From NCBI GenBank assembly GCA_003117195.1, contig BDSI01000179.1:124001-188000 (forward strand): 64,000 bases of DNA, in the 5' to 3' direction. The position numbers and the translations under genes were made by a program. How positions within the stretch are numbered: the stretch's first letter is position 1; each line of letters opens with the position of its first letter. The notes beneath the pieces are model-generated. The model saw nothing but the letters and a program-made list of their open reading frames with translations, was not told where the DNA came from and made no database searches. This document shows positions 39,211 to 51,267 of the stretch, in pieces. This DNA is from Eudorina sp. 2006-703-Eu-15 (Eukaryota > Chlorophyta > Chlorophyceae > Chlamydomonadales > Volvocaceae).

Positions 39211-41427
39211 GTGGGTGAGTGTGTTGAGATTGAACGTGCGTCGGTGGGGTGGTGAGGGGTTGGGCGTTGTAAGAGGTGGGAGGGAGGCAGGGCCCCTGCT
39301 GGGGCGGGGCTGAAGCTGCACCCACGTGGCCCCAGATCTTTCGCGACAGGGATAGGTTGTGTTGGGCTGTTTGCAGCGCGCCTGCCCACGCAGCAGCTCG
39401 GGCCGGATGCCGAGGCTGCTTGCTGCTACTGCGCCTTACACCTATGTACGGCGTCTCCGCCTGCCATGGACCAAGCACTCTGCGTACACCCCCTAAACGC
39501 CAACCCTTCACACGTCCACATTAATCACATTCAGATGTTCGGACGGACGTGTCCATCAGCCCTTTCATTCCATACCGTCAGCACTCTGGCACCAGCACTT
39601 GATTGCACATCCCCCACTCCCTTGTACGACATCAATCGAAATCCCCAATACCTCCTACTCTCCTTCTTCTTCCTCCTCCTCCTGCTGCTGCCCCTGCTAC
39701 GCACAGCCAGATGCGTTCCGCCCTGGATCACCTGCATCGGGAGCTGGCGGGTATCCGCACCGGCCGCGCCTCCCCCGGGCTGCTGGAGGCGGTGGGGGTG
39801 GCGGACTGCAGCCACGGCAACCACGTGCCGCTGAGGGGGCTGGGCACGGTGCTGGTACGGAACCCGCATCTGCTGGTGGTGGAGGTGTACGACCCCAAGG
39901 TGCGTACGGCAGACCTGTACGGCACTCAGGGCGCTTTCCTCGCTGTGGAGGTCGGCCGCCGAGCAATGCCCGCACTTCTGCCGTGTGCCGGGTCGTTCCG
40001 TCCGGGGTTTGGCGGTGGCTAGCAGAAGCTGTTGGGTGCGGGGACATGCTGTCTGCGTGGTGGCTTGTGTCATGTACTTTGAAAGGACGTGCGCTGCTGC
40101 TTCTCACCGGAGTATCACGTACCCTTGGCCGTTTCCCCGCCCCCCACCAGGTCCCCCCCACTTTCCCCACTTCAAACGCCCATAGCTGCTGCAACGCCCA
40201 TCTCTCCGCCGCCTCCCCCCCTCCCCTAACCTGAACCCCCTGACCCCACCTGAGGCCCCTCCCCTCATGCGACTGCCCCCCCCCTCCCCCGCCACACACA
40301 CGCAGGACGCACAGCCTGTTGCTACAGCCATTCAGACCTCCCCGCTCAAACTGCAGGTGGGGTGGGAGGGGGCGAGAGGGGCGGGCTCGGCGGATCATCA
40401 TGTCCCTGAGTCGGGTCGCGTGTCGGTGGCGGGGCCTGCGCTCACCCGGAACGAGCTCCGTCGCGGATGTTCCCATATCGTGCTAGGTGGCGCCCCCCCC
40501 CTGGCTTTCCAGATCTATTGAGGTGATGGCCGCTTCCTCCGCATGTGGCGCATCTCGTTACCCGCGACCTAACCCCCCCCCCCCTCCTCCTCCCTCAGGC
40601 CCGTGTGGAGGGCAGTGAGGTGCTGGTGGAGCTGCCCCGGTGAGCAGGTGCCCCCCAATCATGCAGTGCAGCTCATCGTGTGGGGGCTGCGGGGGGCGGA
40701 TCGGAGCGGAGGCTGATGAGGGGTTCACACGCCAGAAACCGGGAGAGGGTGGGTGGCCGGTAGGGTCTGGCCCCGCCGCCCTACGGGTGTGGCCCCGCCG
40801 CCCTAGGGTGTGGCCCCGCCGGGTGTGGCCCCGCCGCCCTACCACCCCGCCCTCGCCATGTTGCCCCCCTTCCCTCCTGTCTGACCGTGGAGATGGTGGA
40901 GCGGATGGTTCGTCTGGCGGGTCAGGAGGCGGAGGCGGCCCGAGCGGAGGTGCGGAGGGCTCGCCACCGGGCACTGGAGCGGGCGAGGAAGGTGGCGGCG
41001 GCGGGCGGCGTGAGCAGCGAAGAAGCCAAGCGGCGGGAGGCGCAGGTGGGTGACCGGGGGGGAGCTGGCTGCTGAGCGATGCCGTGGATAGAAACAGACA
41101 AGACAAAACGGTGTGCCCCGATGTATGGTCATAAAGATTGCAAGCGGGATGTCGAAACCTGCAGTGCACGATTTGGGTGCGGGTGGCGGCGGGAGAAGCC
41201 AAGGAGGCCACGTACATCTCGATGAATACACCCACGCAGCCAAGCCGGCCCCGCCCCCTCCTCCACGCCCCTCCCGAACCAAACCCCTCCCTACCCCCCC
41301 CCCCTTCCTACCCCCACCCCCTCCCCCCGCCGCCCTTGTTCAGATCCAGGCCGCCACCGACCAGCACATCGGGGAGGTGGATGCGCTGCTTAAAGCCAAG
41401 GAGAAGGACCTGCGGGAGAAACACTGA
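39069..41427 (+). CDS. Organelle-type ribosome recycling factor (at least six exons)
   Basis: The spliced product matches the RRF family from the end of an N-terminal leader to the stop. RRF works with elongation factor G to split ribosomes after termination; a nuclear eukaryotic copy serves the plastid or mitochondrion. Visible family features are HRELAGIRTGRASPGLLEAV in the first helix and the VPL..LGTVLV..PHLLVVEVYDP strand region. The C-terminal long helix contains LTVEMVERMVRL and ends ATDQHIGEVDALLKAKEKDL. The visible part is about 180 residues plus leader, close to the ~185 of bacterial RRF. No ATG exists in the open frame of the first visible exon, so at least one upstream exon with the transit peptide is missing. 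A frame near 38265-38422 ending at a GTGGGT donor could be part of it, but I cannot link it. Confidence 0.88.
39707..39899 (+). CDS. RRF exon b
   Basis: After acceptor GCACAG, one base plus 64 codons. It begins QMRSALDHLHRELAGIRTG and ends VYDPK at donor GTGCGT. It holds the RRF signature (GIRTGRASP). Confidence 0.93.
40306..40356 (+). CDS. RRF exon c
   Basis: Seventeen codons, DAQPVATAIQTSPLKLQ, between acceptor CACGCAG and donor GTGGGG. It corresponds to the helix after the DPK strand of RRF domain II. Phase 0 at both ends. Confidence 0.85.
40599..40639 (+). CDS. RRF exon d
   Basis: A 41-nt exon encodes ARVEGSEVLVELPR, matching the conserved domain II strand of RRF (G..I.I.IPPLT). The acceptor is CCCTCAG and the donor GTGAGC, ending in phase 2. 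Confidence 0.85.
40880..41045 (+). CDS. RRF exon e (non-AG acceptor)
   Basis: The 166-nt exon begins with the base that completes Arg, then LTVEMVERMVRL, and ends KRREAQ at donor GTGGGT. Family alignment and phase put the start at the T of CTCCTG|TCTGACC, where the intron would end in TG rather than AG. The nearest AGs are either inside the coding helix (GTGGAG) or ~90 bp upstream in the wrong phase. Confidence 0.8.
41344..41427 (+). CDS. RRF terminal exon
   Basis: After acceptor TTGTTCAG, IQAATDQHIGEVDALLKAKE and seven more residues to the TGA. It matches the end of the RRF long helix (D.YI..ID.LL..KE.EL). Confidence 0.93.
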   Translation: MQAATDQHIGEVDALLKAKEKDLREKH

Positions 41428-41811
41428 CGAGGGCCGGAGAGCGCGGGCTCCGCGCGTGTGTGTATGTGTGTATGTGTGTGTGTGTGGGGGGGGGGATTCG
41501 ACTGTGTGATGCATGTTGAGTGGATGAGGAGGCGGCGGTTCCAAGAGGGATAAGGTCGCGGATGTCTACTTTTGGGGATGGACAAGTATGTGGCGCGCCT
41601 CATCAAAAGGCCATACATGCAGGCCTCACAGCCCACCTCCCCTGCCCGAGTCGCGATGTGGCCATAATAACAACAGTAACGAACACAACTCAGACCCGGG
41701 CGTCCCTCGGCGGTGATTGTGGTCCCCAGAATGCGGCCTGCTCCCTGAGGCTGCTGCTGCTGTCGGTGCTCCGTGTAGGGAGGTCATGCACACACGCACA
41801 TGATGGTGAGG

Positions 41812-42317
41812 CAGTGTTGCTATCTTTAATAAAAAGAATATTTACGGGCAAAAAACCCGGAAATTTTCTATTTCCCGGACCCCCAAAAAACCTGCGAGAT
41901 TTCATTTATTTGACGCTGCGGAGAGCCGGAAATCTGCCCTGCCAACTATTTTCCAGACTGCCAAAAAGGTCTGGAAATCTGCAGGCGCAGGGGCAATTCC
42001 TGCGTCGTACACCTGTCTACCGCCAAAACGCACTCTGATGCCGTGTCCCCAACTCCTGGTGACCCTCCCATATGCATCCGCGACGCCAGGAAAGCGCGCT
42101 TCAGCCCCCCAAGACTGAGAAACCCTGTCGTAGCTGTGGTAGCAGTGGCCCTGCTGCCGAATCACGCAGAAATATTTCCGGCCTGCCTCAGACGTTTTTA
42201 TTTCCTGGCACCTAGGAAGGCCCCCAAAATCTGTCCTGCCAAAGATTTTTTGGCTACTGGCGACAGGCCGGAAACCTGCGGAATTCTATTTCCCCGTTTT
42301 GGAAGATAGCAACACTG
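41812..42317. mobile_element. hAT-type MITE, copy 2
   Basis: A 506-bp element with termini CAGTGTTGCTATCTT and AAGATAGCAACACTG. The flanks TGGTGAGG and TGGTGGGG are the 8-bp target duplication with one change. It is closely similar to the copy at 3046-3551, in the same orientation. It lies downstream of the RRF stop. Confidence 0.88.
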
Positions 42318-42740
42318 TGGTGGGGGCAATGGTCCTACCCCTCCCTAGGGTCCCATGCCTGAGCAGTGGATGACGGAGGCGGATGGGTTTAGACCGATGT
42401 TACATCGTCCCGGGGCCGTACACCCGCGGCCACACCTTCCGTACGGCGTGACACAGAAAGGGGCCGCCTCACACTGATCACGCTCCCCCGAAGCGCACAC
42501 ACGATCGATCCTTGAGTCGGTCGTACGGCGCAACTGTCGGGCGGTGTCCGCCCTCAAAACTAATAACGCGCCCGAGCGACCGCATCAATCCGGACGGAGC
42601 AGGACGGATCAGGGTGTTCCGAACCTGGTGACGTGACGCCGCCGCCCCCTCCTCCGCCGCCGCCGCCCCCTCCTCCTCCTCCCGGGGACTGGCTGGGGCA
42701 GCACAGCCCCGAACGACACGGCACTGCCCGCACGTCAGCG
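42318..42740. other. Spacer between hAT MITE and duplicated block
   Basis: A (CCG/CCT)n-rich stretch lies at about 42640-42690. No exon is supported; convergent RRF and TPR genes end on either side. Confidence 0.5.
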
Positions 42741-43549
42741 CCCCGGGGGAGGGTGGGGTGGGGAGGTTGGGTGGGGAAGTGACGGATACGACGGGGGTCG
42801 ACGTCAGGCCCCTTCACCCCCTGCCCGCAGCCCAGCCAGGTACCCCGCAGGCACCCGTGCATCCATCCATCCATCCATCCATCTCCGGCATCACCCGCAA
42901 CCACCCGGAGGGCTCATCCTCCACCGCCTCCATCCGGCAACGAAGCGCAAAGATAACAAAAGCCCCCGTGACCCCGACCCTAGGAGGAACTGTCAGCAGC
43001 AGCCGGCGGCGTCTGGACCCCTCCTCAGCGAAACACTCGCTCCATCCGCAGCGATCCGTACTGATACCGACGGCATAGGCATACCGCAGGATCGGAAGGG
43101 ACGGAACACCGATGTGGGGACGGGGGGCCAGAGCCCCACCCTGCGTGGAGGCGGTCGATCCAGGAACCGCGCACATGCATACGACCACACACACGCACAG
43201 ATGGCGGATGACGAGGGAGGTCGGTGGCTGATGTGGCGGATGGCGCAGTTCTGAGGTCCTCCCCTACGTAGCTCCCGTAGCTGCCGATGCCGTCCGGTAC
43301 AACAACATAATAAACGCAGGCGAGGAGATATGGTTGGTGCCACCGCCGACTCAACGCGACCCGCCATGCATCCGCCATCACCCACCCCCCGCCACACCCG
43401 TCATCACCAGTGCATGCGCCGCCTCCCCCTCCGGCCCTTGCTTCAAGCGCCTCCTTGCGTCGCGTCCCCCCCTGCTGTCCCTGTCCCTGCCCCTGCCGGT
43501 GGTGGCGGTAGCCCGTCTGCGGGTGCAGCTGTGGCTGTAGCTGTTGCCG

Positions 43550-43553
43550 GGCC

Positions 43554-43590
<37 letters not shown>

Positions 43591-43592
43591 AC
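43550..43592. repeat. CTG trinucleotide repeat (and copy at 50163-50203)
   Basis: About a dozen GCTGCTGCT units, present in both duplicated blocks. On the gene's strand this reads as a poly-Ala frame (GCA), but whether it is translated is unclear. Confidence 0.85.
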
Positions 43593-43706
43593 TGCCGGTC
43601 CCGTCGACGCGGCGTTCATCTCCTCATCCTTACAGGAGCCCGCCGTCGCACCGGGTAAGGCTGCTTCCGGTGGTGGAGGTGGCGGAGGTGGCGGAGGCGC
43701 CCTCAC

Positions 43707-43769
43707 CATCATCATCTTGGCCAGCTCCAGGGCGGCCTCCTTGTTGTGGGGCTCCACCGCCAGCACCGC
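43707..43769 (-). CDS. TPR gene exon 8' (third TPR, duplicate 1)
   Basis: Same 63-nt exon as 50318-50380, same acceptor and donor. It is the last exon I can place for this gene. Confidence 0.75.
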
Positions 43770-46700
43770 CTGAAGGGGGCCACAACCAGGAACATACAAA
43801 TACACACACCAGCAGCAGGAGCGACAGGTAGGGCGGTCATCACATGTATGTCATGACAAGGATGGCAAGATCCGGTTCCGGAGCAGCGAACCCCCCGACC
43901 CGGTCCGCCAGGGTGAGAGCAGGGACGAGACGGGGCGTTCGTTCGGAGCGTACAGCGCTGGGCCGGCGGGCGGGGGCGGGGGCGGGGAGTCGCGGGAGGT
44001 TCGTTCCAAGAGGGGACCCGAGGAGGGCAGATGGTGGAGGTTGGGGGCTCAGGCCAGCTCAGCACGAGCTAGCGTTGCGTCATCCGCGAACGTCGGCACG
44101 CGGCAGGGCCCCCCAACCCAGCCACACCCGCCGAGCGCGTAACCCCCTTGCGTGCGGCTGTTGACCCGACCTGGTACGTACTGCCCACCCTCCAGCCTCC
44201 ACCCCCCTGACCGCCGACCTACATGCGCTGTCTGTCCCTCTTGGCCCTCCGCCGCCGCACCTGACGACGTCCCTCTCTCGCCCCCCCCCCTGGGCGGCTG
44301 TCGTGAGGCAGGCAGGGCTGTCACCTGACGACGTCCCTCTCTCGCCCCCCCCCCCTGGGCGGCTGTCGTGAGGCAGGTAGGGCTGTCACCTGACGACGTC
44401 CCTCTCTCGCCCCCCCCCCCCCCTGGGCGGCTGTCGTGAGGCAGGTAGGGCTGTCACCTGACGACGTCCCTCTCTCGCCCCCCCCCCCCTGGGCGGCTGT
44501 CGTGAGGCAGGTAGGGCTGTCACCTGACGACGTCCCTCTCTCGCCCCCCCCCCCTGGCGGCTGTCGTGAGGCAGGTAGGGCTGTCACCTGACGACGTCCC
44601 TCTCTCGCCCCCCCCCCCTGGCGGCTGTCGTGAGGCAGGTAGGGCTGTCACCTGACGACGTCCCTCTCTCGCCCCCCCCCCTGGGCGGCTGTCGTGAGGC
44701 AGGTAGGGCTGTCACCTGACGACGTCCCTCTCTCGCCCCCCCCCCCTGGCGGCTGTCGTGAGGCAGGTAGGGCTGTCACCTGACGACGTCCCTCTCTCGC
44801 CCCCCCCCCTGGGGCGGCTGTCGTGAGGCAGGTAGGGCTGTCACCTGACGACGTCCCTCTCTCGCCCCCCCCCCCCTGGGCGGCTGTCGTGAGGCAGGTA
44901 GGGCTGTCACCTGACGACGTCCCTCTCTCGCCCCCCCCCCCCCCCTGGGCGGCTGTCGTGAGGCAGGTAGGGCTGTCACCTGACGACGTCCCTCTCTCGC
45001 CCCCCCCCCCCCTGGGGGCTGTCGTGAGGCCTGTCTGACGACGTGTGGCGGCTGTCGTGAGGCAGGTAGGGCTGTCACCTGACGACGTCCCTCTCTCGCC
45101 CCCCCCCCCCTGGGCGGCTGTCGTGAGGCAGGTAGGGCTGTCACCTGACGACGTCCCTCTCTCGCCCCCCCCCCCCCTGGGCGGCTGTCGTGAGGCAGGT
45201 AGGGCTGTCACCTGACGACGTCCCTCTCTCGCCCCCCCCCCCTGGGCGGCTGTCGTGAGGCAGGTAGGGCTGTCACCTGACGACGTCCCTCTCTCGCCCC
45301 CCCCCCCCCTGGGCGGCTGTCGTGAGGCAGGTAGGGCTGTCACCTGACGACGTCCCTCTCTCGCCCCCCCCCCCCCCTGGGCGGCTGTCGTGAGGCAGGT
45401 AGGGCTGTCACCTGACGACGTCCCTCTCTCGCCCCCCCCCCCCCTGGGCGGCTGTCGTGAGGCAGGTAGGGCTGTCACCTGACGACGTCCCTCTCTCGCC
45501 CCCCCCCCCTGGGCGGCTGTCGTGAGGCAGGTAGGGCTGTCACCTGACGACGTCCCTCTCTCGCCCCCCCCCCCCTGGGCGGCTGTCGTGAGGCAGGTAG
45601 GGCTGTCACCTGACGACGTCCCTCTCTCGCCCCCCCCCCCCTGGGCGGCTGTCGTGAGGCAGGTAGGGCTGTCACCTGACGACGTCCCTCTCTCGCCCCC
45701 CCCCCCCTGGGCGGCTGTCGTGAGGCAGGTAGGGCTGTCACCTGACGACGTCCCTCTCTCGCCCCCCCCCCCCCTGGGCGGCTGTCGTGAGGCAGGTAGG
45801 GCTGTCACCTGACGACGTCCCTCTCTCGCCCCCCCCCCCCCTGGGCGGCTGTCGTGAGGCAGGTAGGGCTGTCACCTGACGACGTCCCTCTCTCGCCCCC
45901 CCCCCCCCTGGGCGGCTGTCGTGAGGCAGGTAGGGCTGTCACCTGACGACGTCCCTCTCTCGCCCCCCCCCCCCCTGGGCGGCTGTCGTGAGGCAGGTAG
46001 GGCTGTCACCTGACGACGTCCCTCTCTCGCCCCCCCCCCCTGGGCGGCTGTCGTGAGGCAGGTAGGGCTGTCACCTGACGACGTCCCTCTCTCGCCCCCC
46101 CCCCTGGGCGGCTGTCGTGAGGCAGGTAGGGCTGTCACCTGACGACGTCCCTCTCTCGCCCCCCCCCCCCCCTGGGCGGCTGTCGTGAGGCAGGTAGGGC
46201 TGTCACCTGACGACGTCCCTCTCTCGCCCCCCCCCCTGGGCGGCTGTCGTGAGGCAGGTAGGGCTGTCACCTGACGACGTCCCTCTCTCGCCCCCCCCTG
46301 GCGGCTGTCGTGAGGCAGGTAGGGCTGTCACCTGACGACGTCCCTCTCTCGCCCCCCCCCCCCTGGGCGGCTGTCGTGAGGCAGGCAGGGCTGTCACCTG
46401 ACGACGTCCCTCTCTCGCCCCCCCCCCCCCTGGGCGGCTGTCGTGAGGCAGGTAGGGCTGTCACCTGACGACGTCCCTCTCTCGCCCCCCCCCCCCCCTG
46501 GGCGGCTGTCGTGAGGCAGGCAGGGCTGTCACCTGACGACGTCCCTCTCTCGCCCCCCCCCCCCCTGGGCGGCTGTCGTGAGGCAGGTAGGGCTGTCACC
46601 TGACGACGTCCCTCTCTCGCCCCCCCCCCCCCTGGGCGGCTGTCGTGAGGCAGGTAGGGCTGTCACCTGACGACGTCCCTCTCTCGCCCCCCCCCCCTGG

Positions 46701-49700
46701 GCGGCTGTCGTGAGGCAGGTAGGGCTGTCACCTGACGACGTCCCTCTCTCGCCCCCCCCCCCCCCTGGGCGGCTGTCGTGAGGCAGGTAGGGCTGTCACC
46801 TGACGACGTCCCTCTCTCGCCCCCCCCCCCTGGGCGGCTGTCGTGAGGCAGGTAGGGCTGTCACCTGACGACGTCCCTCTCTCGCCCCCCCCCCTGGGCG
46901 GCTGTCGTGAGGCAGTAGGGCTGTCACCTGACGACGTCCCTCTCTCGCCCCCCCCCCCCTGGGCGGCTGTCGTGAGGCAGGTAGGGCTGTCACCTGACGA
47001 CGTCCCTCCCTCGCCCCCCCCCCCTGGGCGGCTGTCGTGAGGCAGGTAGGGCTGTCACCTGACGACGTCCCTCTCTCGCCCCCCCCCCTGGGCGGCTGTC
47101 GTGAGGCAGGTAGGGCTGTCACCTGACGACGTCCCTCTCTCGCCCCCCCCCCCTGGGCGGCTGTCGTGAGGCAGGTAGGGCTGTCACCTGACGACGTCCC
47201 TCTCTCGCCCCCCCCCCTGGGCGGCTGTCGTGAGGCAGGTAGGGCTGTCACCTGACGACGTCCCTCTCTCGCCCCCCCCCTGGGCGGCTGTCGTGAGGCA
47301 GGTAGGGCTGTCACCTGACGACGTCCCTCTCTCGCCCCCCCCCCCTGGGCGGCTGTCGTGAGGCAGGTAGGGCTGTCACCTGACGACGTCCCTCTCTCGC
47401 CCCCCCCCCCTGGGCGGCTGTCGTGAGGCAGGTAGGGCTGTCACCTGACGACGTCCCTCTCTCGCCCCCCCCCCCTGGGCGGCTGTCGTGAGGCAGGTAG
47501 GGCTGTCACCTGACGACGTCCCTCTCTCGCCCCCCCCCCTCTGGGCGGCTGTCGTGAGGCAGGTAGGGCTGTCCGTTCCTGGACACCCACCACCGCCTGC
47601 TCGATCGGCGGCATGTCCACACCCGCAGCCGCCGCCGCCCCCTTGCTCCCCGCGCCACCAGCCGATACCCTCCCTCGACCACGTTCCCGCTCAGCCCCGC
47701 CCCACCCCCACACCGATCCCCCCACCTCCTCCCCTCCTCTCCCCTCACCAACCCGAGCTTCCCCCTCCCCCTCCCCTTCAAGCCCCTCCACTGCGATATT
47801 CCCCCCCCCAACCCACCCAACCCAACCCAGCTCACCCCCCCTCCCCACCCTGAGGTCCTCCTCCGCCTGCTCCCAGCGGCCCAGCGCCGACCTGGCCGCA
47901 GCCCTCCGCAGCAGCGCCTTCACGTTGCGGGGCTCCCGACCCAACACCTGCGGGGGGTAGGGGGATAAAGGGGGGCGGGTTGGGCACGAAGATGCGGAGG
48001 GAGGAAGACAAGCACAGAACGACGAGGTTGTTTGGGGTGGTTTGCGCATTGGTAGGCGTGACTGGCTATCTACAGCTGCGCGGCAAGGGGTGGGTGTGGG
48101 AGAATATGAGAGATTATGTCGGGAGGCCGGGGCAGCTGGAGGCCAGTGGAAGGCCGGATGAAATAGGTTCGCAAACGAAAAGGGGCGCAATCCGCGCGCC
48201 CCGCCTCATCACAAACCCCGCCTCATTATCCGTGGCTGGAGAGGCCAGCCCCGCGTGCAGACTTCCGCCCCTCCGCCCCGCACCGCATCGTCCACCCTCC
48301 ACCCCGACTCCGAATGCGGCTCTCTCCGGCGCATTCCCCATCGGTTGCCGGATACGCCGACCCGCAGCCACCCCCTTGCTTGGCCACCTCTTTAGGTATA
48401 TATACACGACAAGCCAGTCGGTCCCCCGCCGCAGCGGGTCACCCGGATGGACGACTGGCCGGTTCCAAACGGGTAGGTGGTTTCGGAGCCTCGAGGGTTT
48501 CAATCTCAGAGAAATCGCCCCGGGTCCAATCAATGTTCCACATCACCATCACCATCACCATCAGACAACTCCCCCCCCCCAGCCCCCAATCGGCGCCGCC
48601 ATACACACGTGCCGCCATACACACGTGCCGCCATACACACGTGCCGCCATACACACGTGCCGCCATACACACGTGCCGCCATACACACGTGCCGCCATAC
48701 ACACGTGCCGCCATACACACGTGCCGCCAAACACACGTGCCGCCATACACACGTGCCGCCATACACACGTGCCGCCATACACACGTGCCGCCATACACAC
48801 GTGCCGCCATACACACGTGCCGCCATACACACGTGCCGCCATACACACGTGCCGCCATACACACGTGCCGCCATACACACGTGCCGCCATACACACGTGC
48901 CGCCATACACACGTGCCGCCATACACACGTGCCGCCATACACACGTGCCGCCATACACACGTGCCGCCATACACACGTGCCGCCATACACACGTGCCGCC
49001 ATACACACGTGCCGCCATACACACGTGCCGCCATACACACGTGCCGCCATACACACGTGCCGCCAAACACACGTGCCGCCATACACACGTGCCGCCATAC
49101 ACACGTGCCGCCATACACACGTGCCGCCAAACACACGTGCCGCCATACACACGTGCCGCCATACACACGTGCCGCCATACACACGTGCCGCCAAACACAG
49201 CGTGCGGGCGACCTCGCCCGTTCCCTTTCAACACCGCCTAACCCCACCCCCACCCCCCACCCCCAGCAACCCATACGCGCACACCTTCCCAGCCCCCGCC
49301 CCCATGTGAGAGGAGAGGTACGGCACCCACCCGGGTGGGGTGGGGAGGTTGGGTGGGGTGGGGAGGTTGGGTGGGGTGGGGAGGTTGGGTGGGGAAGTGA
49401 CGGATACGACGGGGGTCGACGTCAGGCCCCTTCACCCCCTGCCCGCAGCCCAGCCAGGTACCCCGCAGGCACCCGTGCATCCATCCATCCATCCATCTCC
49501 GGCATCACCCGCAACCACCCGGAGGGCTCATCCTCGGCCGCCTCCATCCGGCAACGAAGCGCAAAGATAACAAAAGCCTCCGCGACCCCGACTCTATGAG
49601 GAACTGTCAGCAGCAGCCGGCGGCGTCTGGACCCCTCCTCAGCGAAACACTCGCTCCATCCGCAGCGATCTGTACTGATACCGACGGCATAGGCATACCG

Positions 49701-50164
49701 CAGGATCGGAAGGGACGGAACACCGATGTGGGGACGGGGGGCCAGAGCCCCACCCTGCGTGGAGGCGGTCGATCCAGGAACCGCGCACATGCATACGACC
49801 ACACACACGCACAGATGGCGGATGACGAGGGAGGTCGGTGGCTGATGTGGCGGATGGCGCAGTTCTGAGGTCCTCCCCTACGTAGCTCCCGTAGCTGCCG
49901 ATGCCGTCCGGTACAACAACATAATAAACGCAGGCGAGGAGATATGGTTGGTGCCACCGCCGACTCAACGCGACCCGCCATGCATCCGCCATCACCCACC
50001 CCCGCCACACCCGTCATCACCAGTGCATGCGCCGCCTCCCCCTCCGGCCCTTGCTTCAAGCGCCTCCTTGCGTCGCGTCCCCCCTGCTGTCCTGTCCCTG
50101 CCCCTGCCGGTGGTGGCGGTAGCCCGTCTGCGGGTGCAGCTGTGGCTGTAGCTGTTGCCGGGCC

Positions 50165-50201
<37 letters not shown>

Positions 50202-51225
50202 ACTGCCGGTCCCGTCGACGCGGCGTTCATCTCCTCATCCTTACAGGAGCCCGCCGTCGCACCGGGTAAGGCTGCTTCCGGTGGTGGAGGTGGCGGAGGT
50301 GGCGGAGGCGCCCTCACCATCATCATCTTGGCCAGCTCCAGGGCGGCCTCCTTGTTGTGGGGCTCCACCGCCAGCACCGCCTGAAGGGGGCCACAACCAG
50401 GAACATACAAATACACACACCAGCAGCAGGAGCGACAGGTAGGGCGGTCATCACATGTATGTCATGACAAGGATGGCAAGATCCGGTTCCGGAGCAGCGA
50501 ACCCCCCGACCCGGTCCGCCAGGGTGAGAGCAGGGACGAGACGGGGCGTTCGTTCGGAGCGTACAGCGCTGGGCCGGCGGCGGGGGCGGGGGCGGGGAGT
50601 CGCGGGAGGTTCGTTCCAAGAGGGGACCCGAGGAGGGCAGATGGTGGAGGTTGGGGGCTCAGGCCAGCTCAGCACGAGCTAGCGTTGCGTCATCCGCGAA
50701 CGTCGGCACGCGGCAGGGCCCCCCAACCCAGCCACACCCGCCGAGCGCGTAACCCCCTTGCGTGCGGCTGTTGACCCGACCTGGTACGTACTGCCCACCC
50801 TCCAGCCTCCACCCCCCTGACCGCCGACCTACATGCGCTGTCTGTCCCTCTTGGCCCTCCGCCGCCGCACCTGACGACGTCCCTCTCTCGCCCCCCCCCT
50901 GGGCGGCTGTCGTGAGGCAGGCAGGGCTGTCACCTGACGACGTCCCTCTCTCGCCCCCCCCCCCTGGGCGGCTGTCGTGAGGCAGGTAGGGCTGTCACCT
51001 GACGACGTCCCTCTCTCGCCCCCCCCCCTCTGGGCGGCTGTCGTGAGGCAGGCAGGGCTGTCACCTGACGACGTCCCTCTCTCGCCCCCCCCCCCCCCCC
51101 CTGGGCGGCTGTCGTGAGGCAGGTAGGGTTGTCACCTGACGACGTCCCTCTCTCGCCCCCCCCCCCCCCCCTGGGCGGCTGTCGTGAGGCAGGTAGGGCT
51201 GTCACCTGACGACGTCCCTCTCTCG

Positions 51226-51267
<42 letters not shown>

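Larger units (their letters stand above)
42741..49332 (-). repeat. Segmental duplication, unit 1
   Basis: First copy of a block containing, left to right, TPR exon 8', a poly-C satellite, TPR exon 7', and a 16-bp minisatellite. It is nearly identical to unit 2 outside the satellites. The junction with unit 2 lies at CCCGGG followed by GGGGTGGGGAGGTTGGG. Confidence 0.93.

Noticed and set aside
44259..47575. Satellite S1 as a CRISPR-like repeat array
   Set aside because: There are no unique spacers, only C-run length changes, and the locus is eukaryotic.
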